Position numbers and translations under genes: made by a program | Shown: positions 36,272 through 44,225 of the stretch, one piece after another | How the letters are laid out: each line of letters starts with the position of its first letter | Numbering within the stretch: the first letter of the stretch is position 1 | Assembly: GCA_903890485.1 (NCBI GenBank) | Contig: CAITBM010000139.1 | Span: 1-45,612, forward strand | Direction of reading: 5' to 3' | Length of the DNA stretch: 45,612 nucleotides | Source: an uncultured Opitutaceae bacterium | Lineage (GTDB): Bacteria > Verrucomicrobiota > Verrucomicrobiia > Opitutales > Opitutaceae | The notes under the pieces: model-generated | The model's database searches: none | Told to the model about the DNA's origin: nothing | Seen by the model: only the letters and a program-made list of their open reading frames with translations

Positions 36272-38815
36272 CTAGCGCCATTCGTGCCGCGGGTAGCGCC
36301 GGGAAAGCTCAGGCTTGATCTTGGGATAGATCTCCCGCCAGAAACTTGAAAGGTCATCGGTCACCTGCAGCGGGCGCTGGTTGGGCGCCAGGACCTCTAT
36401 CTTCACCGGCACCCTCCCCTGCCCAAGCGTGAACCGTCCCTCGATCCCGTAGAGCTCCTGGATGCGGGCGCTGAGGACCGGGGGGCCCTCCTTGCTGTAG
36501 GTGAGCCGGGACTTGCGGCCATTGCCCATGGTGAGGCGCTCAGGGACCACCTGGTCCATGGCTGCAAGCTGCTCGGCCGTGAGCCAATCGCGGAGGGTTG
36601 GCATGACGTCCCGGCCCTTCACCCCCCGGGCGGAGGTTTCGCCGTAGACCACCTGCTCGATCAGGGTCAGGCGGTCCGCCGGCGCAATCGGGTTCACCTC
36701 GTACTCCGGGAACCACTCGGCCATGCGGTTCACCCTAAGGATCCACTGCTCGACCGACTCGTCCCAGGCGTCGATCGAGAGCCGGCCGGCGACGACCTCC
36801 TTGGCGAGAAGCGCCGCGGCCTCCGTCGAGGGCACGTCGTCCGAGCCCGACTTGGACTCGAGGACCAGGTCCCGGAAGCGCTTGTCCCTTCGGGCGACGA
36901 CGCGCTTGGCCTCCGCATCGTAGGTCACCTCCCGGACGTCCTTTAATTCCCCGGGGAAAAGCTCCTTGAGCCACGGCTCCTCGATCGACGTGGCAATATT
37001 GAGGAGGACGTTCACCTCCCCGCCCCGGCCGCCCACCTCCGTGATCTCGGCCGCCACCAGGAGCGTCGCCTTCCCGACCGCGCTTTCCCGGGCGAGGAGC
37101 CCCCTTCGGCCGTGGACCAGGTCGCAGCGGAGGGTGCTCGACTCGAGCCGCTTCGCCAGGTGGTCCGGGAATCCCGCCAGGACGCATTTGCGGACCGCGA
37201 CCCCGTCTACCCGTTTCTCGGAGATGTCCAGGCCCTCGGCCTTCGCGACCTCGAGAAACTGCTCAAAGAGGGGGCCCACCTGGCGGGCCGCCTGGGCGTG
37301 GACTCCTATCCTGCGGCAGGCGTCGAGACTGTAGTTCGCGCGGTCGGCGTAGCGCCACGCCCGCATGAGGAGAAAGAAGTCGCTCTCGTGCTCCTCGCCC
37401 AGGAGCTCCTCGCGGGCCTCCTCGACCCCTCGCGGCACGCCGCGCAGGAGGAAGTTCCTTCCCTGGGTCAAGGCCGCCATCATCGCGACCGGGCGGACGG
37501 AGCCCCGCTCCTGGGCCTCGAGCAGCATGCGCGCGTAGCGCGGGTGCACGGGGAACCGCAGCATGCGGCGGCCGATCTCGGTGATGGAGCTGGTCGGCCC
37601 CGCCAGGGCCGCCAGGTCCCTTAAGAGCGCCTCGGCCCGGTCGAGACCCTTGGGGTCGGGCCGTTCAAACCAGGTGAACGCCCGCAGGTCCTCGATCCCC
37701 GAGGCCTTGAGCGTCAGGACGACCTCCGAGAGGTCGAGCCGCTTCACCTCGGGGAGCTCGTGGAGGGCACGTTGGCCATGCTCCCGCTCGCTCCAGAGGC
37801 GCACACAGATCCCGGGGGCCGTGCGGCCGGCCCGGCCCGCCCGCTGGTCGGCCGAGGCGGCCGCGATCTTCTCCACGAGGAGCGTGTTGATGCCCCGCTC
37901 CGGGTCGAAGCGCGCCATGCGCGCCAGACCGCTGTCCACGACCGCCGTCACGCCGTCGATCGTGAGCGAGGTCTCGGCCACGTTCGTGGACACGATGATT
38001 TTCCGCGTGTTCGTGCGCGTGACCGCAAGGTCCTGCGCCTCCGGGGGAAGCTCGCCGTGGAGCGGGAGGGCGGCAAAGCCGCGCAGCGCCCGGCTTCCCT
38101 GGATCCCCTGGATCGTGCGGCTGATCTCATAGGCCCCGGGCATGAAGACCAGCATGTCGCCCGCGCTCTGGTCGGCGATCCGCTCGCACTCGCGGACGGC
38201 CACCTCCCACACGGGCTCCGCCTCGAAGCTCACGGCCTTCGGCAGGTACTCAATCGTCACGGGGTGGGCCCTCCCCTTGGAGACCAGGGTCGCGCAGGGA
38301 GCGAGGTAGTCCTTGAGCGCCCCGGCGTCCAAGGTCGCCGACATGACGACGATCTTAAGGTCTGGCCTCGACTCCCTCTGGACCTTGAGCGCCTTCGCGA
38401 GCGAGATGTCCCCGTAGAGGTGCCTCTCGTGGAATTCGTCGAAGACGAGCACGTTCACGCCGCGGAGCCCCGGATCAAACGTCATCTGCCGGAGTAGGAT
38501 TCCCTCGGTCACGAAGCGAATCCGGGTCGCCCGGCTGACGCGGGACTCGAGCCGGATCTGGTAGCCCACGATGTCGCCAAGCTGCGTGCCCACTTCCTCG
38601 GCGACGCGCTTCGCCAGCATGCGGGCGGCGAGCCGCCTCGGCTGGAGCACCACGACCTCGCCCCCGTCGAGAAACCCGTGGCGGAGCAAGATCTGCGGGA
38701 TCTGCGTCGACTTGCCCGAGCCGGTCGGCGCCTGGACGACGACGCGGCCCTCGCCCCTAAGGGAGGCGAGGAATTCGGTCTCCAGCTCGTAGATCGGAAG
38801 GTCCTTGGGCGACAT
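36272..38815 (-). CDS. hrpB: ATP-dependent RNA helicase HrpB
   Basis: DEAH-type helicase, 847 residues, family HrpB; it probably acts on RNA, and its cellular role is poorly known. Motif I is GSGKSTQIPQ near the N-terminus, motif II DEFH (DEFHERHLYGD), motif III SATLD, motif VI region DQRAGRAGR. The HA2 helical bundle and the HrpB-specific C-terminal domain follow, ending RRYPRHEWR. It is of full family length. The gene starts 8 bp below the DnaA-box inverted repeat at 38824-38865, so its promoter overlaps those sites. It separates two clusters of toxin-antitoxin-like genes. Confidence 0.95.
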   Translation of the reverse strand: MSPKDLPIYELETEFLASLRGEGRVVVQAPTGSGKSTQIPQILLRHGFLDGGEVVVLQPRRLAARMLAKRVAEEVGTQLGDIVGYQIRLESRVSRATRIRFVTEGILLRQMTFDPGLRGVNVLVFDEFHERHLYGDISLAKALKVQRESRPDLKIVVMSATLDAGALKDYLAPCATLVSKGRAHPVTIEYLPKAVSFEAEPVWEVAVRECERIADQSAGDMLVFMPGAYEISRTIQGIQGSRALRGFAALPLHGELPPEAQDLAVTRTNTRKIIVSTNVAETSLTIDGVTAVVDSGLARMARFDPERGINTLLVEKIAAASADQRAGRAGRTAPGICVRLWSEREHGQRALHELPEVKRLDLSEVVLTLKASGIEDLRAFTWFERPDPKGLDRAEALLRDLAALAGPTSSITEIGRRMLRFPVHPRYARMLLEAQERGSVRPVAMMAALTQGRNFLLRGVPRGVEEAREELLGEEHESDFFLLMRAWRYADRANYSLDACRRIGVHAQAARQVGPLFEQFLEVAKAEGLDISEKRVDGVAVRKCVLAGFPDHLAKRLESSTLRCDLVHGRRGLLARESAVGKATLLVAAEITEVGGRGGEVNVLLNIATSIEEPWLKELFPGELKDVREVTYDAEAKRVVARRDKRFRDLVLESKSGSDDVPSTEAAALLAKEVVAGRLSIDAWDESVEQWILRVNRMAEWFPEYEVNPIAPADRLTLIEQVVYGETSARGVKGRDVMPTLRDWLTAEQLAAMDQVVPERLTMGNGRKSRLTYSKEGPPVLSARIQELYGIEGRFTLGQGRVPVKIEVLAPNQRPLQVTDDLSSFWREIYPKIKPELSRRYPRHEWR

Positions 38816-38823
38816 GGGCGGGT

Positions 38824-38894
38824 TGTGAATAACCGGTGAGTTACTTTGCTCTCAGGTTATTCACAGCATCTTTTTGTGAGGGAATTGTGGATAA
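38824..38894. promoter_or_regulatory. Cluster of three DnaA-box-like 9-mers, two within an 11-bp inverted repeat
   Basis: Minus-strand TTATTCACA lies at 38824-38832 and plus-strand TTATTCACA at 38857-38865. Together they form a perfect 11-bp inverted repeat (TGTGAATAACC ... GGTTATTCACA) around a 20-base centre. A consensus DnaA box TTATCCACA is on the minus strand at 38886-38894. The first two differ from the consensus at one position. The sites lie in the hrpB promoter region and just before the large RNA region. Alternative readings are a plain stem-loop or an operator for another factor. Confidence 0.5.
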
Positions 38895-38993
38895 GAAAAG
38901 CTTCACCCTTTCGTAACCCTGCCGCAACGTCTGCTCGTTCCTTGATAGAACAGTCGCAGCGCGAAGGCCTGAAAAACCCTTCGAAAGCACGAC

Positions 38994-39002
38994 TGAGATA
39001 AT
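38994..39002 (+). promoter_or_regulatory. Candidate extended -10 promoter for the structured RNA
   Basis: TG-A-GATAAT is an extended -10 element (TGn plus five of six consensus bases) with no clear -35 box. Transcription would begin near 39009, just before the first large helix of the RNA region. This is a sequence match only. Confidence 0.35.
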
Positions 39003-39008
39003 CCCGGG

Positions 39009-39800
39009 CGACCGGGGAAAGGACGGTGGCAGCTGGTGCCGCCATCCCCTCACCGCAGCAATGTGGAGCGAGGCAATATCACCAGTTCCTCTGGTCGGTG
39101 TCATGACCGATCAGTAACATGAACACAGGAGCTGAGCGGCAAGGCGTGATTAGAAACCGCGTCCGAGCCGAGTCAGGGATCCGGGAGGTTTCGAACCGGG
39201 TTCCGACGCAGTTACCCAGAGGGTATGGTTGCTACTGCGCAGACCAGAACGCAGTCGCGTTTCCCGGCGGGACGACCCCGCCAAAAGGCCTGGACCGGTA
39301 AAAACGGACCAGACGCGCAAGGGAGACGGGACGGCGGGGAGCGAGCGGGCCAGGCAAATCCCGTGAAAACTCCTCAATTGGGCGGCGTGTAAATCCGCGT
39401 CACCCAACTGCAAAGCGAACGCAACCTGAGAGTTAAGAGGTCAGACCCGTAACGCGGGGCAAACGACCGGCCAAAAGCCGGTGCCGTCCCCGTGGCAACG
39501 GTGCCGACGCGAAAGATCCGCTACTTGTAGGCGTGTCTGCACCACGTCCGGCGTGCCGTCCCTGGCAGGGGGTGGCCGAACTGGGCGAAGAGGCCTCACT
39601 CGATAGACTCCAACCGGCAACGGTAGGAGCGATCCCGCCATGAGATCGAAATCTTCGCATGCCGCGGAGAGTGGCGTCGGGGAGCATACGGCCCGCGAAA
39701 GCGAGTGCGCCCAACGTATGTGATGGGAAAGAGCGCGTGGCGAGCGCCCACCCCCAAATTTGGCCCCGGAACCGAAAGGTTCCGGGGCCTTATTTTTTTA
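39009..39800 (+). ncRNA. Large, highly structured non-coding RNA of unrecognised class
   Basis: About 790 nt without a credible protein, but with stable helices throughout: 39025-39031/39037-39043 inside GGGG/CCCC (39014-39017/39046-39049); 39081-39085/39091-39095; 39235-39239/39250-39254; GGCGGG/CCCGCC 39266-39282; 39290-39297/39305-39312 (one A-A mismatch); 39378-39382/39403-39407; ACCGGC/GCCGGT 39466-39482 inside CGGGG/CCCCG (39455-39459/39488-39492); 39494-39505; 39506-39511/39532-39537; 39608-39629 with a GCAA loop; GCATACG/CGTATGT 39684-39721 enclosing a GAAA-capped stem. It ends in a perfect intrinsic terminator, so it is probably an independent transcript. Conserved cores of RNase P RNA, tmRNA, SRP RNA, cobalamin riboswitch and group II domain V were sought and not found. 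The 5' end is uncertain. Confidence 0.7.
39762..39800 (+). terminator. Strong intrinsic terminator of the structured RNA
   Basis: GGCCCCGGAACC (39762-39773) and GGTTCCGGGGCC (39778-39789) form a perfect 12-bp stem capped by GAAA, followed by TTATTTTTTTA (39790-39800). This is the strongest terminator in the window. No plus-strand protein gene precedes it for more than 3 kb, so it must serve the RNA. Confidence 0.92.
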
Positions 39801-39884
39801 CGGATTTGGAGCTAATTGGCCGGTCCGTGTCCCTTGGGAGATATGCCTGACGCGAGCGTCCGTTCCAACGACCGGTGAGAGGTA

Positions 39885-40121
39885 TTACGGTTCATCTCCC
39901 AGTTCCGGGGGTACCGCGGGTACTTTTGAAAGGACGCGCCGGAACTTCGAACCGCTTGCACGAGAGCTGCGCTCAGAAAGGTAGCGCTCGGTATCGATCG
40001 CCGAAAGTTTTTCCGCCACCGCGGTGCTAATGAGTTGATTGATCGAAATGCCTTCCGTTTCGGCAAGGCGTTTCGCGTGCCGATGTATAGAGTTCGGAAG
40101 TCTGAGGCTTAGGGTGCTCAT
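39885..40121 (-). CDS. Ribbon-helix-helix antitoxin (HicB-like, PF05534 type)
   Basis: A 78-residue protein: MSTLSLRLPNSIHRHAKRLAE, then GISINQLISTAVAEKLSAI. This is the classic ribbon-helix-helix layout (a beta strand with alternating residues, then two helices) of short HicB-family antitoxins. The tail (YLSERSSRASGSKFRRVLSKVPAVPPE) is basic and proline-rich. It is second in its operon, after the PIN toxin, and overlaps it by four bases. It is the likely ligand of the palindrome at 40534-40553. Confidence 0.82.
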   Translation of the reverse strand: MSTLSLRLPNSIHRHAKRLAETEGISINQLISTAVAEKLSAIDTERYLSERSSRASGSKFRRVLSKVPAVPPELGDEP

Positions 40122-40531
40122 AGTTTAATTTCCTCTATCAATTCTCGTGGGCTGATCACTCGGATGCCAAATTTGTCACAGCCAATGAAGTCTCGTTGGT
40201 TGAAGGTCACTATTGCATCGGCGTTCCCTGAAACGGCTAATTCCAGGATTAGGTCGCCATCTGGATCAGGAAGCTGTGGGCGCCACAGGAAATTTATCCG
40301 TACATGATCACACTCCGATGCGATGAAATCGAGAAAGTCCTCGATGTCCTGGGATGTGAGATGAGGAAACTGCTTTGGACGACGTAATACCTCTTCATAT
40401 TCGAAAAAAACAGGGGTTGAGACCATTGGGCGAAATCTTGAATTTGGCAGCGAACCTATGACTCTGTGGGATGCGCCAATCGAGGAGCGCAACGCGGAGT
40501 AGAGTATGCAGGTGTCGAGAACGACGCGCAT
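40118..40531 (-). CDS. PIN-domain toxin, COG1569 type
   Basis: A 137-residue PIN-fold ribonuclease: VVLDTCILYSALRSS (first Asp), FFEYEEVLRRP (Glu), LPDPDGDLILELAVSGNADAIVTFNQRDF (the remaining acids). The LPDPDGDLILELAV...A-IVTFN signature belongs to COG1569 putative toxins, distinct from the VapC-like protein at 34335-34733. The toxin precedes its antitoxin, a reversed order seen also in HigBA and HicAB systems. The start codon is three bases from the operator palindrome. Confidence 0.85.
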   Translation of the reverse strand: MRVVLDTCILYSALRSSIGASHRVIGSLPNSRFRPMVSTPVFFEYEEVLRRPKQFPHLTSQDIEDFLDFIASECDHVRINFLWRPQLPDPDGDLILELAVSGNADAIVTFNQRDFIGCDKFGIRVISPRELIEEIKL

Positions 40532-40533
40532 CG

Positions 40534-40565
40534 TGGTATCATGGGCGATACCATCGTTCGGTCAA
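40534..40565 (-). promoter_or_regulatory. Promoter and operator of the PIN/RHH module
   Basis: The minus-strand -35 TTGACC (40565-40560) and -10 CATGAT (40543-40538) are 16 bp apart. Initiation would fall at or near the toxin ATG (40531), so leaderless again. The perfect inverted repeat TGGTATC-six bases-GATACCA (40534-40553) covers the -10. The 7-6-7 geometry equals that of the VapBC-like operator. Confidence 0.5.
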
Positions 40566-40583
40566 GCCCACCGTACGAAAACC

Positions 40584-40608
40584 TATAATGCACCTTTTAA
40601 TTTGCATT
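40584..40608 (+). promoter_or_regulatory. Consensus -10 box and inverted repeat upstream of the hipB-like gene
   Basis: A perfect TATAAT occupies 40584-40589; no good -35 box is visible at 17 bp. AATGCA (40587-40592) and TGCATT (40603-40608) form an inverted repeat overlapping the -10 box, a plausible HipB-type operator. The intergenic space (40532-40640) is shared with the divergent PIN/RHH promoter. Confidence 0.45.
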
Positions 40609-40640
40609 GTATCACTTCTTTGCCGTTAGTGCTCACTTTA

Positions 40641-40964
40641 ATGAGTCTTACTCCATTTGGAGACCGTGAAGCGATGGAACACTTGGGAGAACGCCTGAGG
40701 CGCGAACGGCTGCGCCGCAATCAGACGCAAGGTCAGGCGGCGGCATGGGCTGGGGTCTCGAGGAATACCTATGCCAAACTGGAGACGGGCGATGGGTCGG
40801 TACAGCTTCGCGTACTCGCGCGGGTTCTTGGGCAATTCGGATTTGTAAACCGCTTGGTAGATTGTGTGCCCGAGGCGCCAGCCGTGATCGACTTCGACGC
40901 GGAGGCTCGGATTGCCGATCGCCAGCGGGCTCGCCCAAGCAAACCCAATACCCCACCCCGATGA
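40641..40964 (+). CDS. HipB-like helix-turn-helix antitoxin/regulator
   Basis: An XRE-family DNA-binding protein, 107 residues from ATG 40641; a second in-frame ATG at 40674 (MEHLGERL) would also serve. The helix-turn-helix reads RRNQTQGQAAAWAGVSRNTYAKLETGDGSVQLRVLARVLGQFG, typical of HipB-like partners. The C-terminal tail (ADRQRARPSKPNTPPR) is basic and flexible. The stop overlaps the hipA start (ATGA). It is expected to repress the operon and bind HipA. Confidence 0.82.
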   Translation: MSLTPFGDREAMEHLGERLRRERLRRNQTQGQAAAWAGVSRNTYAKLETGDGSVQLRVLARVLGQFGFVNRLVDCVPEAPAVIDFDAEARIADRQRARPSKPNTPPR

Positions 40965-42196
40965 ATGCGCTTCGAGCACCCAAGCGCCTCGATGTCGTGT
41001 GGCACGACGGCCGCTTGATCGGAGAACTCCTTCACAGCGGCCCCATTTACTTCCGCTATGCGCCGGCGTGGCTTGAAACCGCGCACAATCTTTCCCCGCT
41101 CAATCTGCCTTTTGATGCACGGCCGATCAATTGCTCCGCGGCCGACGACGGGGTCCCTGGCATCATTTCCGATGCGTTGCCGGACGCGTGGGGCCGCCGC
41201 GTCGCCGAGTCGGTATTCGCCCAAAAACAACTGGGGAAACCAACGCCCTTGAAGCTCATGGCCTGGGTCGGCGCCCGAGGACTGGGGGCCATCGGCTTTC
41301 AGCCCAGCCTATTTGTCGAGGAACGATCACACGACTTGGGCCACGAAATCCACGCTTCCGCGCTGGAGCGGGAAGCGCGCGCCGTCATCGAAGGCGACAT
41401 CTCCTTCGTGCTGGAAAACCTGACGGGTGGCCTCACGGGCGGGGGAGCCCATCCCAAGGTTCTGGCGGTGGCAAAGCCCGACAACACGCTTCGCCTAAGA
41501 GGCGGGATAAGGTCCCTCGCCCCAAGGGAAGTTCCTTCAATCCTAAAGCTCAACGTGGGCGGGAGCTATCGGCACAGGGCCGAGCTCGCCTACCTTCAGA
41601 TGGCCGCTTGCGCGGGCATCGCGACTCCCCGTGCCCGAATCCTCACGGACGAGAGCGGGCACGACCACCTCCTCATCGGGCGATTCGACGCGGATGCCAA
41701 GGGCCGGAAAAGCCATGTTCACAGCCTCTCAGGACTCCTCCATAGGCCCAAGGGCGATCTCGACTACGCGGACCTGATCCAGGCGTGTGCCCGACTCAGA
41801 TGCCCCCGTTCGGATCTTCTCGCCGTCGCTCGCCGGCTGATCTTCAACCTGCGAGCCGGAAATCAGGACGACCATGGGAAGAACCATGCATTCCTCTACG
41901 ACGAGGACGCCCGGACGTGGAGTTTGGCCCCTGCCTTCGACCTCACCCATAGTCCCGGATTGGACAGGGGCATGAAGATCGCCGGCGAGGTGATTCCCGA
42001 GTGGCGGCGGCTGAAGCCGTGGTTGTTGGGTGCCGGTATTGCCCCAGATGAAATCCAAGCGGCTGCAGTGGCGGTAGATGACGCCCTGGCGGCCTGGCCA
42101 AAAATCGCCGCAGAGGCCGCGGTGCCCGTAGGCCAGATTTCCGAGATCGCGGCGACCCATACCCGTATCTCAAGCCAGATGGGTCCGCTCTGTTAG
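40961..42196 (+). CDS. HipA-family Ser/Thr kinase toxin
   Basis: HipA-type protein kinase, 411 residues from ATG 40961, close to the full length of E. coli HipA (about 440). The N-terminal subdomain has DGRLIGELLHSGPIYFRYAPAWL. LPDAWGRRVAE and ARGLGAIGFQP are family blocks. The nucleotide-binding strand is SILKLNV, the catalytic loop is NQDDHGKNHAF (residues 301-311) and the metal-binding Asp327 is in APAFDLTHS. All catalytic residues appear intact. In E. coli the target is glutamyl-tRNA synthetase; gltX is in this window, but that does not show the same target here. Confidence 0.88.
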   Translation: MNALRAPKRLDVVWHDGRLIGELLHSGPIYFRYAPAWLETAHNLSPLNLPFDARPINCSAADDGVPGIISDALPDAWGRRVAESVFAQKQLGKPTPLKLMAWVGARGLGAIGFQPSLFVEERSHDLGHEIHASALEREARAVIEGDISFVLENLTGGLTGGGAHPKVLAVAKPDNTLRLRGGIRSLAPREVPSILKLNVGGSYRHRAELAYLQMAACAGIATPRARILTDESGHDHLLIGRFDADAKGRKSHVHSLSGLLHRPKGDLDYADLIQACARLRCPRSDLLAVARRLIFNLRAGNQDDHGKNHAFLYDEDARTWSLAPAFDLTHSPGLDRGMKIAGEVIPEWRRLKPWLLGAGIAPDEIQAAAVAVDDALAAWPKIAAEAAVPVGQISEIAATHTRISSQMGPLC

Positions 42197-42294
42197 CCGT
42201 CCCTTGGTTGGAGAGAACCCGGGCCTCTTCGGGTGCCAAACCCTTGGAAACGGGTCGTCTACGGGTGGAATTGTCCCCCAAAGCCCCTTAGCCC

Positions 42295-44172
42295 TTGCAT
42301 TGGGCCCGGGCCAGTGGGAGGATTGCGCTCTTTTTCAAGATTCCTGCCCTTATCCGAGACATAAACCAGAACATCCGAAACATCGCCATCATAGCCCACG
42401 TTGACCACGGCAAGACGACCCTGGTCGACAAGCTCCTCAAGGAGGGCGGCGTCTACCGCGCCAACCAGCAGGTCGAGGAGCGCGCCATGGACTCCATGGA
42501 CCTGGAGAAGGAGAAGGGCATCACGATCAAGGCGAAGAACACGTCGGTGCACTGGCACGACAAGACGATCAACATCGTCGACACCCCCGGCCACGCCGAC
42601 TTCGGCGGAGAGGTCGAGCGCGCGCTCCGGATGGTGGACGGGGTCCTCCTTTTGGTGGACGCCTACGACGGCCCCCAGGCCCAGACCCGCTTTGTCCTCA
42701 GGAAGGCCCTGGCCCACGGCCTGAAGGTCGTGATCGTGATCAACAAGATCGACCGCGAGAACGCCGAGCCGAAGCAGATGTACGACAAGGTGCAGGAGCT
42801 CCTCCTGGAGCTTAACGCCACCGAGGAGCAGTTCGACGCCCCGGTCGTGTTCGGATCCGGCCGCGACGGCTACATGATGTACAAGCTTGAGGATGAGCGT
42901 AAGGACATGGGACCCCTCTTCCAGACGATCCTGGACCACGTCCCGCCCCCGTTCGCCAAGCCGAACGAGCCCTTCCACATGCTGGTCTCCAACATTGACT
43001 GGAGCGACTACGTGGGCCGTATCGCCGTCGGCAAGATCCTGGGCGGCGAGGCCCGCCTGGGCGACCAGGTCTTCGTGATCCGCAATTCCGACGGCAAGAA
43101 GGTCCGCGCCAAGATCACCAAGGTGAGCGAGTTCACGGGGCTCGGCACCGTGGAGACCGAGGTCGGCACCGCCGGCAACATCGTCGGCCTCTCCGGGTTC
43201 GAGGACATCGACATCGGCGACACGATCGCCGCCAGCGAGGACCAGCACGCCCTCCCCTTCACCCAGATCGACCCTCCCACGCTCGAGATGCAGTTCTGCG
43301 TGAACGACGGGCCGCTCGTCGGGCGCGAGGGCAAGCTGGTGACGAGCCGCCAGCTGCGCGACCGGCTCTTCCGGGAGCTGAAGACCAACGTCTCGATCAA
43401 GGTCGAGGACACGAACGCGGCCGGCGTCTTCAACGTGAAGGCCCGCGGCGCCATGCAGATCGCGGTCCTGGTTGAGACCATGCGCCGCGAGGGCTTTGAG
43501 CTCCTGGTCTCCCGCCCGACCGTGATCGAGAAGATCGACAACGGCACGCGCCTGGAGCCCTATGAGACGGTCTGGATCGAGATCCCCGACGAGTGCGTCG
43601 GCTCCATCGTCCAGAACCTCGCGAACCGGAAGGGCATCATGACCAACATGCAGAAGCTCTCCCACTCGACCATGATCGAGGCCACGATCACGACCCGGGG
43701 CCTGATCGGCTTCGAGATCGACGTCGTGAACGCCACGAGCGGCCGGGGCGTCATGAGCCACCTCTTCAAGGAGTACGGCCCGTACGCGGGCGAGGTCTTG
43801 ACCCGCCTGACCGGCACGATCATCGCGACCGAGGCCGGCACCACAACGGGCTACGCGCTCGAGATGGTGCAGGAGCGCGGGAAACTCTTCGTCGGCCCCG
43901 GCGAGGACGTCTACGAGGGCATGATCGTCGGCGAGAATCCCCGCAACGAGGACATCTCCTGCAACGCCGTCCGCGCCAAGGCGCTCACGAACTTCCGCTC
44001 GCAGGGCTCCGGGGTGGCCACCGGCCTCACCCCTCCCACGAAGCTTTCGCTCGAGCGCGCGATCGAGTACATCGCCGCCGACGAGTTCGTCGAGGTGACG
44101 CCGAAGAGCCTGCGCCTAAGGAAGCGGATCCTCCGCGCCACCGAGCGGCGCAAGGTGGAGCGGAAGGGCTAA
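42295..44172 (+). CDS. typA: Ribosome-associated GTPase TypA/BipA
   Basis: Translational GTPase of the EF-G-like superfamily. It binds the ribosome and aids 50S assembly and stress growth. G1 is [10 protein letters not shown]2 region [12 protein letters not shown]3 [12 protein letters not shown]4 NKIDR. The EF-G domain III/V-like regions and the TypA-specific C-terminal domain (ending ERRKVERKG) follow. It is full length, about 600 residues from the conserved region. The start is unusual: no ATG or GTG precedes the conserved block, and the only standard codon in frame is TTG 42295, 22 codons earlier than homologues would begin. Homologues normally start just before NIRNIAII, where this gene has ATA (42361). 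Gap to hipA: 98 bp. Confidence 0.93.
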   Translation: MHWARASGRIALFFKIPALIRDINQNIRNIAIIAHVDHGKTTLVDKLLKEGGVYRANQQVEERAMDSMDLEKEKGITIKAKNTSVHWHDKTINIVDTPGHADFGGEVERALRMVDGVLLLVDAYDGPQAQTRFVLRKALAHGLKVVIVINKIDRENAEPKQMYDKVQELLLELNATEEQFDAPVVFGSGRDGYMMYKLEDERKDMGPLFQTILDHVPPPFAKPNEPFHMLVSNIDWSDYVGRIAVGKILGGEARLGDQVFVIRNSDGKKVRAKITKVSEFTGLGTVETEVGTAGNIVGLSGFEDIDIGDTIAASEDQHALPFTQIDPPTLEMQFCVNDGPLVGREGKLVTSRQLRDRLFRELKTNVSIKVEDTNAAGVFNVKARGAMQIAVLVETMRREGFELLVSRPTVIEKIDNGTRLEPYETVWIEIPDECVGSIVQNLANRKGIMTNMQKLSHSTMIEATITTRGLIGFEIDVVNATSGRGVMSHLFKEYGPYAGEVLTRLTGTIIATEAGTTTGYALEMVQERGKLFVGPGEDVYEGMIVGENPRNEDISCNAVRAKALTNFRSQGSGVATGLTPPTKLSLERAIEYIAADEFVEVTPKSLRLRKRILRATERRKVERKG

Positions 44173-44194
44173 GGCCCCTCCCCCCGAAATTCCA

Positions 44195-44225
44195 AGCGAC
44201 GGACCTTTTTAGGCCGTCGCTTTTT
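44195..44225 (+). terminator. Intrinsic terminator of typA
   Basis: AGCGACGG (44195-44202) and CCGTCGCT (44214-44221) form a perfect 8-bp stem with an 11-base loop, followed by four more T. It lies 23 bp after the typA stop and overlaps the convergent end of gcvH, whose stop codon is inside the loop. Confidence 0.8.

Noticed and set aside
39009-39800. RNase P RNA, tmRNA, SRP RNA, cobalamin riboswitch or group II intron as identity of the large RNA
   Set aside because: The RNase P GAGGAAAGTCC core, a tmRNA tag and tRNA-like ends, the SRP GGAAGGAAGCAGCC-type loop, cobalamin box sequences and a true 34-nt domain V were not found on either strand. The GCATACG/CGTATGT stem only superficially resembles domain V.
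39812-40066. 84-codon minus-strand frame overlapping the RHH antitoxin
   Set aside because: The alternative frame of 39885-40121 gives the recognisable ribbon-helix-helix protein; this one does not.
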